Source: Azospirillum oleiclasticum (GTDB lineage: Bacteria; Pseudomonadota; Alphaproteobacteria; Azospirillales; Azospirillaceae). Taken from it: DNA of 64,000 bases. Position numbers and translations under genes: made by a program. Positions 42,159 through 50,900 of this stretch are shown one piece after another. A model generated the notes under the pieces. That model was not told the DNA's origin, made no database searches, and saw only the letters and a program-made list of their open reading frames with translations. The stretch is taken from contig NZ_JABFFR010000009.1 of NCBI RefSeq assembly GCF_013423485.1, positions 62,001 through 126,000 on the forward strand, in the 5' to 3' direction. Every line of letters begins with the position of its first letter. The first letter of the stretch is position 1.

Positions 42159-43553
42159 ATGAGCGACAAGCAGAAGCAAACCGTCAGCGAACTAATGCGC
42201 CAAGCGGAGATCGCCCGCGCCCGGGTCATCGAGCAGCGGATGGTCGAACACACCGGGAGGCTGACCGAGAAGGAGCGCGAGCGGCTTGCCATCAACCTCG
42301 GCAAGCTGCTGCAACGGGCGAAGGAGGCCGGAGTAGCGATGGGCAGTGTCGTGGCCAAATCCGGGGTGGCTCCGGGTACGGCCAAGCCCGAGAATGCCCT
42401 CGGCGCCTACCGGATTTACGAAGGCGGCAAACGGATCGCCAAGCCTCGCCTACACGGCTCCGTACGGAACTACCACAAGCTGGCGATGGCGGTGGCCGAG
42501 CTCGCCGGGATACCGGAGCACGAGGCTATCCTTGCGTTGGCACAAGGGACGATCCTCTTCGAACAACGTGTGGGTCCCGACGCCGAACTCGGTCCCGCGG
42601 AGCAAGTCTGCACACTGCTGACCACCATGTTGAGGGAGGTCGCCACCCGGCACGACCTCGACGGCTACTTCCGGGAGGTCTACGCGCTGCGCGTTCTGCC
42701 GCAATGGGAGTGGGTTGGTGACGTTCCCCAGGTGAAGGGGTGGCAATCGGAATTGCACGGTTTCGATTTCCAGGAGACGGATGCTTGGCCGGGCGTTCTG
42801 TTGACAGCCGTGATCCGGTCGACCGCCCCGGCGCGCCTCCTGGTGGACGACAAGGAGATGACCGGTGAGGTGATGTACATCGAGAAGGCATACCTCAATC
42901 TCGGATGGGACAGCGCCGCGTCCACTGTTCGGCCGTACTTGGAATTCACCGCGAACACCGCACTGCGTCCCACCGGGCGGGACGCATGGCGTTGGCTGGA
43001 TGCGCCGTGGACGACATGGGGATACCCGCCGCGCACCGGCATGGGCGCCATCCACTCACAGAAGGGCAAGGTGATCAAGTTCGAGATCCGTCCAGGCAGC
43101 AAGCTGAACCTGCCGAGCGGCCTCAACGAGCCAGATAACCGTGCGCTGGCCAACCAGGATCCCTACAACTGCTCACGTCTCGAGCGGTTGGAGCCCGCCG
43201 TGCTCGTCGAGAGCTTCGTCGACCGGCGTACGCTTGCTGTGGATCGCCAATTCCTACCGATCGCGATCGACGCGAGCAGCCTGCTGTCGCCGCCGGGGTC
43301 CACGTTGGCAGTCATCGAGGGCGCTCTCCTGGCCCGGGAAAGCCTCGGCACCGCCCAACAGGACTTCGGCAATATGCCCGGGTTCATCGAGGAGCTCGAC
43401 CGCAAGGCGACCATGTTGACCTCGACCTTTCGGGAATGGCGTCAGGATGCCAAGGCCAAGGCGCGGGAGGACCACCGTCGGCTGCTGGCCAAGGTGGAGG
43501 GCAGGTTGGCCGAGATGCGGATGAACGCGCCGCCGCCGGACGGGATCGTGTAA
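42159..43553 (+). CDS. Uncharacterised protein, 464 aa
   Basis: Not recognised. The N-terminal ~90 residues are helical and HTH-like (LAINLGKLLQRAKEAGVAMGSVVAKSGVAPGTAKPENALGAYRIYE). A helical segment (YHKLAMAVAELAGIPEHEAILALAQG) follows. The middle and C-terminal parts are mixed and rich in Trp (WEWVGDVPQVKGWQSELHGFDF; WRWLDAPWTTWGYPP). The end is a charged coiled coil (FREWRQDAKAKAREDHRRLLAKVEGRL). No catalytic motif is evident. It is coupled to the DUF4258 gene upstream (10 bases) and 20 bases from the next gene. It could be a sensor with an N-terminal DNA-binding part; this is inference. Confidence 0.7.
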   Translation: MSDKQKQTVSELMRQAEIARARVIEQRMVEHTGRLTEKERERLAINLGKLLQRAKEAGVAMGSVVAKSGVAPGTAKPENALGAYRIYEGGKRIAKPRLHGSVRNYHKLAMAVAELAGIPEHEAILALAQGTILFEQRVGPDAELGPAEQVCTLLTTMLREVATRHDLDGYFREVYALRVLPQWEWVGDVPQVKGWQSELHGFDFQETDAWPGVLLTAVIRSTAPARLLVDDKEMTGEVMYIEKAYLNLGWDSAASTVRPYLEFTANTALRPTGRDAWRWLDAPWTTWGYPPRTGMGAIHSQKGKVIKFEIRPGSKLNLPSGLNEPDNRALANQDPYNCSRLERLEPAVLVESFVDRRTLAVDRQFLPIAIDASSLLSPPGSTLAVIEGALLARESLGTAQQDFGNMPGFIEELDRKATMLTSTFREWRQDAKAKAREDHRRLLAKVEGRLAEMRMNAPPPDGIV

Positions 43554-43573
43554 GCGATCAACAGGAGGAAAGA

Positions 43574-44251
43574 ATGGCCTGCCTGATTGCGCCGGTGACG
43601 GAACCAACCACCGTCGGGACCCTGGCCGCCAACTTGGCTGCGAGCCATGCCGATCTTGTTCAGGCCGTGGAGCATCACCTTGCCGACGTATCGGCGGCGT
43701 CCCGGGAGCGCGCGGACTATGGCAGCCGGTTCAAGCGCGCCCGGGTGGACCTTAGGGGCGGTCTCGACCACAACTTCAGTGAAATCATCAACCAATTGGC
43801 CACGGTCGAACGTCTGATGGACGCCCTGACGTGGTTCGGCGCGTCGCCTGAATTCCGCGACCATCAGGTCATCCTTTGCAACCCGACCACCAGCAGCGCC
43901 GGTGTCTGGTTACCCGACGGGCATGTCGCAAAGAACGACCTGGTGCTCGCCGCCGCCTCGGGGCCCGTCGTCCGGTGCGAGGTGTGGGACGGCGCCGGAC
44001 GCGACCGGATCAACAACGGCAAGGACAAGAGCGTCCTAGCGGCCCTGGGTTTGGTCAAGCAGGACGACAGCGCGAAGGGCGGCTACGCCCTGCTTCCGCG
44101 GTCCCCCGGCGTCGAGGAGCGCCTGCTGCTGGTGTGCAGCGACAGCGACCGCTTGAAGCTGCGCTTCGACGGAATCCGGTACGTGGACCTGGGCAAGCAT
44201 GGGATCACGTGCATCGTAGAGGCTCAGCCGACAACGCCGCTGGGACGGTGA
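43574..44251 (+). CDS. Uncharacterised protein, 225 aa
   Basis: Not recognised. AGGAGG lies 9 bases before ATG 43574. An N-terminal helical region is followed by a mixed domain: HQVILCNPTTSSAGVWLPDGHVAKNDLVLAAASGPVVRCEVWDGAGRDR (in parts), NGKDKSVLAALGL and ERLLLVCSDSDRLKLRF. Its E-V-W-D...K-D-K pattern weakly recalls restriction-enzyme-like folds, but I cannot confirm it. It is operonic with the 464-residue gene. Confidence 0.65.
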   Translation: MACLIAPVTEPTTVGTLAANLAASHADLVQAVEHHLADVSAASRERADYGSRFKRARVDLRGGLDHNFSEIINQLATVERLMDALTWFGASPEFRDHQVILCNPTTSSAGVWLPDGHVAKNDLVLAAASGPVVRCEVWDGAGRDRINNGKDKSVLAALGLVKQDDSAKGGYALLPRSPGVEERLLLVCSDSDRLKLRFDGIRYVDLGKHGITCIVEAQPTTPLGR

Positions 44252-44320
44252 GGCGCCGCCGGTAGGCTTGCCGACTGCCGGTTGCCACCGCATCATACCG
44301 CCGGGCGACGGGGAGGCGGG

Positions 44321-44548
44321 TTGATAGCGACGTGCGTGTACTGCGGTTCCACGCGGAGCATGACGAAGGACCACATCGTGCCCCTGTCGATCATGTCGTC
44401 CCGGCGGCGCAAGGGAGGAGAGCACCGCTCCGGCGAGGTCGTAGACGCATGCAGCACATGCAACGCGATCCTCGGTAACAGGTACCTCCTATCAAAGGCT
44501 AAGAGGTCGATGTACTTGGTCGACCAGTATGCTAACAGATTGCTGTAG
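44321..44548 (+). CDS. Small HNH-type protein
   Basis: 75 residues starting at TTG 44321 with GGGGAGG upstream. CVYCGSTRSMTKDHIVPLSI and VVDACSTCNAILGNRYL give the two CxxC zinc pairs and the DH of an HNH finger. It is very short for an endonuclease, but single-finger versions exist. It follows the two unrecognised genes and may be part of their system. Confidence 0.65.
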   Translation: MIATCVYCGSTRSMTKDHIVPLSIMSSRRRKGGEHRSGEVVDACSTCNAILGNRYLLSKAKRSMYLVDQYANRLL

Positions 44549-44628
44549 TATGACGCCCCCAGGATCAGGACGAGACGCTGGAGCGGATCAAGTCGTGCGT
44601 CCTGGGGTATGAGATACTGTGTTGACAG

Positions 44629-44718
44629 TCAAGCGGGTTTGAAGGGTTGGCGTGTTTTCATGACGCCGTATGCGATGACGAGGAGTTTCCGGGCAATGAC
44701 GACATCATCAACCAAGGC
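44629..44718 (-). pseudogene. C-terminal remnant of an IS110-family transposase
   Basis: On the minus strand VIARKLLVIAYGVMKTRQPFKPA then stop matches the end of IS110-type transposases. Nothing of the catalytic parts remains. The gap 44,549-44,874 otherwise shows nothing recognisable. Confidence 0.6.
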
Positions 44719-44874
44719 CAAGATCCTCACCGGCTATCTGGTGCTCAAGGAGTAGGCGGGCCTGGGTTAGCCGCAAAAGAAAAGCCCGCCCGGGCAGTCC
44801 GGGCGGGAAGGCTCACTTCGGATCTGTCGGGGCGGCACCCCGACTCCAACCGGCGTCGAACGGACGGAGGCCCC

Positions 44875-45810
44875 ATGACGTACCCCCGCGACCTCCTGGC
44901 CGACTTCGTTGGGCGCACGAAGGCGAACCTAGACCTGATCCGGGCCGAGCGGCAGCGGCGCAAGGCGGACGGGGCACCTCGGGGCGAGGGCCCCTATGAG
45001 GTGACGCAGTTGCTGAACAGCATGCTGGGGCTGCTGGTGTTCCCGCAGCAGCGGGCGCTGGACGTGCTGATCGAGGCGGTCGAGAGCGCACCCGAGGAGA
45101 TGGTGAGCCGCATCAGGGTGTGGGTCGAGGGATGCCCGCGGTGCCAGCGCAACGGCACCGACGGCGAGGACGGCGGCACCGGGGTTCCGCCCTGCCCGTA
45201 CTCCCAGCTGTCCGATCCGTCCGGGTTGGTCAGGATGCTGCGGAACGGCATCGCGCACTTCAACCTCGACCTGCTGGGTTCGCACGGGGGCGACATCACC
45301 GGGCTGCGGGTCTGGAATACGAAAGACGAGCAACGGACGTGGACCGCCGAGATCGACCTGCCCGACCTGGAGCGCCTGTTCGACTTCGTCACCAACCGGA
45401 TGTTGGCCCTGGCGCGGAACCGCAAGATCACGGTGACGGCGGTGGGGGGAGGCTCCGACGATGTGCCGGTGCTCGCCGTCGAGGGGACCGCCGCGGCCGC
45501 CATCCTGGAGGTGGCCGACGGGTGCGCGACCAAGGCCGCCCTGCTGCTGGACGGGGCCGTACGCACGGCCCACGAGGCGTGGGCCGCCGAGACGGCGCGC
45601 CTGGGGACGCGCGCGGAGCCGCTGCGGGTGCTGAGCCACACGCCCGACCCGCCGACCGGCGCCGGGGAGGACGGACCGCCGCGCGTCACGCTAACCGCGC
45701 GCTCGGCCGAGCAGGTGCTGGAGATGGCCGTGAACCGCAAACGGGAGGCGAAGTTGGTGGCGACGCGAATCGCCCTGCTGATCGGCCGGAGGCAGCCGCT
45801 GCTGCGGTGA
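44875..45810 (+). CDS. HEPN-family protein (pEK499_p136 type)
   Basis: 311 residues. The core GPYEVTQLLNSMLGLLVFPQQRALD and LVRMLRNGIAHFNLDLLGSHGG matches the pEK499_p136 HEPN family; RNGIAH gives the R-x4-H active site of HEPN RNases. Four cysteines occur near residues 80-110 (CPRC, PPC). The second half is Ala-rich and less conserved. GGAGG lies before ATG 44875. HEPN proteins cut RNA in toxin and defence systems; no partner gene is evident, so its control is unknown. Confidence 0.8.
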   Translation: MTYPRDLLADFVGRTKANLDLIRAERQRRKADGAPRGEGPYEVTQLLNSMLGLLVFPQQRALDVLIEAVESAPEEMVSRIRVWVEGCPRCQRNGTDGEDGGTGVPPCPYSQLSDPSGLVRMLRNGIAHFNLDLLGSHGGDITGLRVWNTKDEQRTWTAEIDLPDLERLFDFVTNRMLALARNRKITVTAVGGGSDDVPVLAVEGTAAAAILEVADGCATKAALLLDGAVRTAHEAWAAETARLGTRAEPLRVLSHTPDPPTGAGEDGPPRVTLTARSAEQVLEMAVNRKREAKLVATRIALLIGRRQPLLR

Positions 45811-45832
45811 TGCGGGAGGTCACCCTCAACAA

Positions 45833-45893
45833 CCTTTAATGCGACAGCCGTCCGGCCGATCCCATTAAAGGTTTCCTGGATAGCCTTTAATGG
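45833..45893. repeat. Three copies of CCTTTAATG, two as a perfect inverted repeat
   Basis: CCTTTAATG at 45833-45841; CCATTAAAGG at 45862-45871; CCTTTAATGG at 45884-45893. The last two form a 10-bp inverted repeat with a 12-base spacer. They lie just after the HEPN stop. There is no T-run, so an operator or recombination site is as likely as a terminator. Confidence 0.6.
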
Positions 45894-46224
45894 CCCGCCC
45901 GAAACGACGACGGCGTCTGCCCGACCTGCCGCCGCCCGCGGGCGCCCAGTGCGCTTTACGGCGGTCCACAGCCTCCGGAAGAGATGGCCGAGGAACTCCA
46001 CCGTGGTGTGCACCAGCCAGCCGAAGATGAAGAACACGGCGGCGATGATCACGCCCATATCCGCGTGCCAAAGAGGAAGAAGAGGCCATAACGTTATTGG
46101 ACGGCAAATGCTGGGATGACGGGCAGCCTTCATGAGGGCAAAGGCAAGCAGGCGGTGATGAACCCTGCTGACATGCTGGCCTGGCCGATAGGCTTCCTGG
46201 AGTTGGGACCCTGCACCATAGCAT
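45894..46224. other. Non-coding gap, possible small membrane ORF on the minus strand
   Basis: On the minus strand an ATG at 46058 begins a hydrophobic stretch (IIAAVFFIFGWLVHTTVEFLG), but the frame then runs without a stop antisense through the HEPN gene. It may be the front of a truncated gene. No other feature is seen. Confidence 0.25.
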
Positions 46225-47970
46225 TCATCGGTCTTTCACCGGCTCGATCAGGCTGTGATGAATCCATCCGGCTGGCTCCTTGTCGCCGATCTGAACCCAG
46301 TCACCCCCACGGCCGAAAACCGTAAACCGCTCGCCCCTGCGCGCGGTCTTGATGACGGGGGCGTTGGCGCCGCCGTCCTTCCGAACGTTGGCTCCCTGGG
46401 CACGCACCACGACCACATCCCGCACGGGCGTCTTGTCGGAGAGGGGCGCCTCAGTGCCTGCGGGAACCACGGCCGGGGATGGGGATGGTGAAGGAGGCGG
46501 GGGTGGAGCTGAAGGACTGGTGGCGGGTGATGCCGATGGCATTTCAGGGGCTCGCGTTTGCGATGCCGGAAGGTTGCCCGTTGCGTGATTGGCCGACGCA
46601 ACCAAGTCATTTGCCGCTGTCCGAAACTCGGGAACCGTCAGCCACGCGGTCACCAGCGTCGCCGCGAACGCCACGAAAACCCCGTCAAGGACCAGGAGGG
46701 GACGCCGCCGGGGCTGAGCCTCTCCATCGGCCTCGACCTCGATCGCGGTTTCCAGCGACGCCGCATCGGCCGCGTCGGCCGCAGGGGTGATCGATGGACT
46801 GCTTTTGGCCTCGGCAGCAAGGGCCTGCTGGTAACGCGAGAACGCGCGCCCGAAGGAGAGCACCGCATCCGCGCTGCTGACCATGTAGGCCTCGTTGAGG
46901 CCGGTGTTGCTTCGAACCGTCAGCTCGCCGTAACGGGCGATCGGAACCTGGTGGTTGTTGTTGAAGCGCTTGTCGCGCGAACCGTCCTTGTTGGCCTTCT
47001 TCCAAGTGTGACCGACCACCGCGGCGTCACCTGGCACCGACTCCTCTTCAATGAAGCGGGTTTCGTTCGCCCAGATGTCCAAATCGGCAATGTCGACAAG
47101 GGCGAATTCGCCGCTCTTCTCCCGAACGAGCACAAAGCCTGGGTAGAGCCGGAGGTCCTCACCGTTCGCGTTTCCGAAGTGCAGCGCTTCCCAGCGGGCC
47201 TTTACAAGGTCACTGCGCGATACGTCGAAGCGGACCGGCCTTCTTGTCACGGATTTGTACGCTGTCGTCCTCTCGACGTAGCGGTTGGTCGCAATCTCAG
47301 TGGTTACGTCCCAAATGCGTGAACTCATGCGCAGCCGCGCGTAGGCTTGGCGAACTTCCTCGTACAGAGCCAGAGTCTGCGCATCAAAGTCGAAGTCCAG
47401 CTGGATCGTTGCGAACTCCAACTCCTGCTTGGCGGTCTCGATCTCAACGCACCGGGTTGCTGTCCGTTCCTCGAAGCGTGCAATCCAGGGACTTGTGAGA
47501 AGCCGAACGACAAACAGCTTTGAAAATCCCGTGAACACACGCCAGGCAAAAAGAGCCCGCTTGTGACCGGCAATTTCCCTCTGAAGAACGCGACGGCGAT
47601 CAGCGGCCTCGTTCACAAGCATTTTCAGCTTGACCAAGCCCGGACTGGTCAGAGCGCTGACGGCCGCACTTCGGATCTCGCCGGGGAGCGCCCCGATCGG
47701 ATGGGTGGTTGGTCCGGGGACGAATGACCGGCCACCAAGCGGCGAATCGGCTGTCGGCACCGCAGGGACATGCCGTTGTGGCGGTGGCGTCAGGCTGGCT
47801 CGGTATGAAATGCCGGTGCCTGGAATGCCGAGCGTCATGTGAGCCCGACCGTCCAAGCCAACGTTCAGAGACGCTCCCGGCACGCCCAGCGTCGTGCTGA
47901 TCCGCCCCCCAGAGACGTTCAGCTTCACCCCAGGAAACAGCCGAACGGATTTGCGGAACCGTAACCCCAT
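46225..47970 (-). CDS. DUF4236-SH3 membrane protein
   Basis: 581 residues. The N-terminal DUF4236 domain (GLRFRKSVRLFPGVKLNVSG, GVPGASLNVG, LGIPGTGISYR; 1-60) is followed by a helical region, a globular middle with FVLVREKSGEFALVDIADLDIW, one membrane helix (~438-455), a Pro/Ser linker and an SH3-like domain (ANVRKDGGANAPVIKTARRGE, WVQIGDKEPAGWIHHSLIEP). The SH3 part is probably on the outer side. Its start is 11 bases after the helicase stop, so the two are cotranscribed. The role is unknown; a membrane anchor or sensor for the helicase is a possibility. Confidence 0.75.
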   Translation of the reverse strand: MGLRFRKSVRLFPGVKLNVSGGRISTTLGVPGASLNVGLDGRAHMTLGIPGTGISYRASLTPPPQRHVPAVPTADSPLGGRSFVPGPTTHPIGALPGEIRSAAVSALTSPGLVKLKMLVNEAADRRRVLQREIAGHKRALFAWRVFTGFSKLFVVRLLTSPWIARFEERTATRCVEIETAKQELEFATIQLDFDFDAQTLALYEEVRQAYARLRMSSRIWDVTTEIATNRYVERTTAYKSVTRRPVRFDVSRSDLVKARWEALHFGNANGEDLRLYPGFVLVREKSGEFALVDIADLDIWANETRFIEEESVPGDAAVVGHTWKKANKDGSRDKRFNNNHQVPIARYGELTVRSNTGLNEAYMVSSADAVLSFGRAFSRYQQALAAEAKSSPSITPAADAADAASLETAIEVEADGEAQPRRRPLLVLDGVFVAFAATLVTAWLTVPEFRTAANDLVASANHATGNLPASQTRAPEMPSASPATSPSAPPPPPSPSPSPAVVPAGTEAPLSDKTPVRDVVVVRAQGANVRKDGGANAPVIKTARRGERFTVFGRGGDWVQIGDKEPAGWIHHSLIEPVKDR

Positions 47971-47981
47971 GGGTGTCCTCC

Positions 47982-50900
47982 TCAGGCCGCCACCGCAGGC
48001 GCGCGCTCGATTCGCTCAATCACTCCGGTCCGTGTCTTCCCGCCACTCAGGTCGATCTCAATTTCGTCCTCGAGTGCGCTGCCGAGCAGCACCTTGGCCA
48101 GCGGCTCGCCGACATGGATGATGCCGACGTCGGGCTTGTGTTCCGTCTCGCTGATCCGGACCCGGACGGGGCGGTTGGGCGTGTCGTCGTAGCGTACGAC
48201 CACGAGATCTCCAGGCTCCACGGTGAGCGAGGCCGTTGCCACCGCGTCGATGTCCTCCGGCTCCGGCATGGGCACCGCATCACTCTCGGTCTGCGCCACG
48301 GGGCGGACGAGCACGGCAACGTCCCCATCATCTTCAGCCAACACCGGAACCGGCTCGGGTGCGGGTTCCGCAGCAGGAGGCGGCTCGACCTCCGCACTGA
48401 CCTCACGGAACTCGGTCCAGGCACCCTGTGGCGGTTCGGCCCCGAGCGGCTCGATGCCCATGCCGTCCAGCGTGCGTTGCAGGTCCGCCAAGCTGCCCTC
48501 AGGATCGACCGTCCATTCCGACCCCCAGCAGCGCCAGAAGGTCCAGCCCAGCCGCTCGAGTGACTTCTGGCGACGGAAGTCCTCCGCCCAGCGGTCGGGG
48601 CCGTGGTAGGCGTCGCCATCGAGCTCAATCGCCAGACGACGGTCGTCGGCGCCCTCGACCACGAAGTCGATGCGGTAGCCGCCGACCGGAACCTGGGCGC
48701 GGATACGGTAGCCAAAGTCAAGCAGGCGTGCGCCGAACTCCTTCTCGAAGCCGGAGTCGCAGACGTCGAGCACGTCCTTGCGGGCGATGACCTTGCCTTC
48801 GCCCATGGGGTTGCGGAAGTGCTCGATGACCTGGAGCTTGAGATCCCCCGGCTTGAGGTCGGACGAGGAGACCGACCGCACCAACACCAGCCGGTCGCGG
48901 GCCCGCGACAAAGCCACGTTGAAGCGCTGCTCGAACATGCGCGACCGCTGCGCCATCGCCGTCCTGGGGCAGGCCACCATAGACAGGAAAACGATGTCGC
49001 GTTCCTGGCCCTGGAAGGTCGCCGCGCTGCCACACATGATGCGGTGGCGGTCGATGACGTCCGCACCGAGTTCGCGCATCAGCCGGTCGTAGATCAACTT
49101 CGCCTGCTTGTCGCCGATGAGCGAGATGATCCCGATGGTGCGCTTCTCGAAGGCCGGATCTTCGGACAGGCGCCGCACTTCCTCGACGATGACCTCGACC
49201 TCGTGCTTGTTCACGTCACCGGCCTTCTCACCATCGCGCACCAGGATGTCGATAAGCGGCGGGTCGAGGCGCTCGGTGGCCTTGGGCAGGCGCATCGGCA
49301 CCAGCAGGTTCTGGTAGAACCGGGTGGAGAAGCGGATGATCGGCTCGACGCAGCGGAAGTGCTCACGCAGCAGCACCGCCTTGCCGGGGAAGATCATGCT
49401 GCCAAGTTCATAGAGCGACGTCGCCGGGTCCATCTGGTCGGCGAAGGGCAAGCCGCTCAGGTAGGTTGTGCGCAGTTGGACAATGGTGCGCTCGTCCAGG
49501 CCGATGTAGTTCGGGCTGACCTGCTTGTCGTCGCCAACGATCAGCAGCTTCTTGCCCCGCAGTACAGCGGGCAAGGCGGTGATGTCGGACTGGCTCGCCT
49601 CGTCGACGATCACCAAGTCGAAGGCGTTGAGGGTGGCGGGCAGTTGCTCGGCGACGCGCCATTCCGGCAGGATCCAACACGGCACCGCATCCGCGGCGTC
49701 GAGCGTGGCGTCGCGGATGACGCGCCGGTGGCGTCCGGCCGCCTTGCCGGTTCCGGCGCCCAGCTTGGCGATGGCCGCGGCGAACTTGGCAAGGGCCGCC
49801 TCGATGCGCCCCGTCAGCGCTCGCTTGAGGCCCAAAAACGTGCGAAGCCTCACGACCTCGGCCAAGATCACGCGCTGTCGCGCCTCGAGCTCGGAGCGTT
49901 CATCGGCCAGCTTCTGGATGGCGGCGCGGTCGCCGATGCTGCGCACGAAGCCGTCCGCCCGCGCCCATTCCCAACTGGCCCGCCAATCCAGCGGCGTCCG
50001 GCCGTCCATACCGTCGAGCACTGGGTCCGTCGTCAGCGTGTCGGCCCACCGCGGCGCGCCCGACCGGCGCACCGCGTCGGCAATTTCGTCGAGCCGCATG
50101 CGATGCGGGCGCAGAGACGACAGCCGTTCCGCTTCCGCACAGACTTGCCGCCAGCCGTCGGCGAGGTCGTTCGGGGCGACGGACGCATCGCCAAGGGCGC
50201 CAGCGAACTCCATCAGCCCGGCGTGGAATGGCAGGCCCCGCCCCCCGGCCAAGGCCACGATTTCCTGTCGGACAGCCTCGGCGTCGACGAGTTCCGCCTT
50301 CTCCAGGTTCGCCGCCAGGGCGTCGAGTGCGCGGGACACATCGCCCTCGTAGACGACGGCGCGCGCATCAAGCCCGTAGGGGAACAGGGCCTGGAGAGTA
50401 TCGACGCAGGCCTTGGCCTCGGACGCGAAGCGCAGCAGTGACGCGATCAGGCGCCCCAGGCGCAGGAGTTCGCCCCGCCCGCGCGGCCAGTCGGTCGGCA
50501 CCGGCGGCAGACCAAGGCTGCCGCAGATGGCCGCCCAGTTGCGCAGGAAGGCCTGTGCGTCGCGCTGCCAAGTCCGGCAGGCCTTCACCTCCTGCCACTG
50601 TTGCGGGGTGGCGGGAGCGCTGCCGCCGACCAGCACCCGAGCGAGGCGCTCCTTGAGGGGGCCCTTGCCGAACGAGAACACGCCGAACGCTTTCTCGCCG
50701 CGGGCTTGGGCGGCCACGGCCGCATCGAATGCCTGATCGTCGGGCGGCACGTCGCCCGGATCGATCCCCTTGAGGGCGAAATCGCGGCCGTCGGCATAGA
50801 GCCTGGCCCACTGGTCCAAGGCACGCCGCAGCGCTGCCACGGTCGCCTCGTCCGAGCGCCGGACCCCGAGCAGGATCTGGTAGGTGCTCACCATCCAGGT

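Noticed and set aside
44994..46058. Long minus-strand frame with a hydrophobic start (IIAAVFFIFGWLV)
   Set aside because: Most of it is antisense to the well-supported HEPN gene and has an unnatural composition; only the first ~50 codons could be real, so it is mentioned as a low-confidence gap feature.
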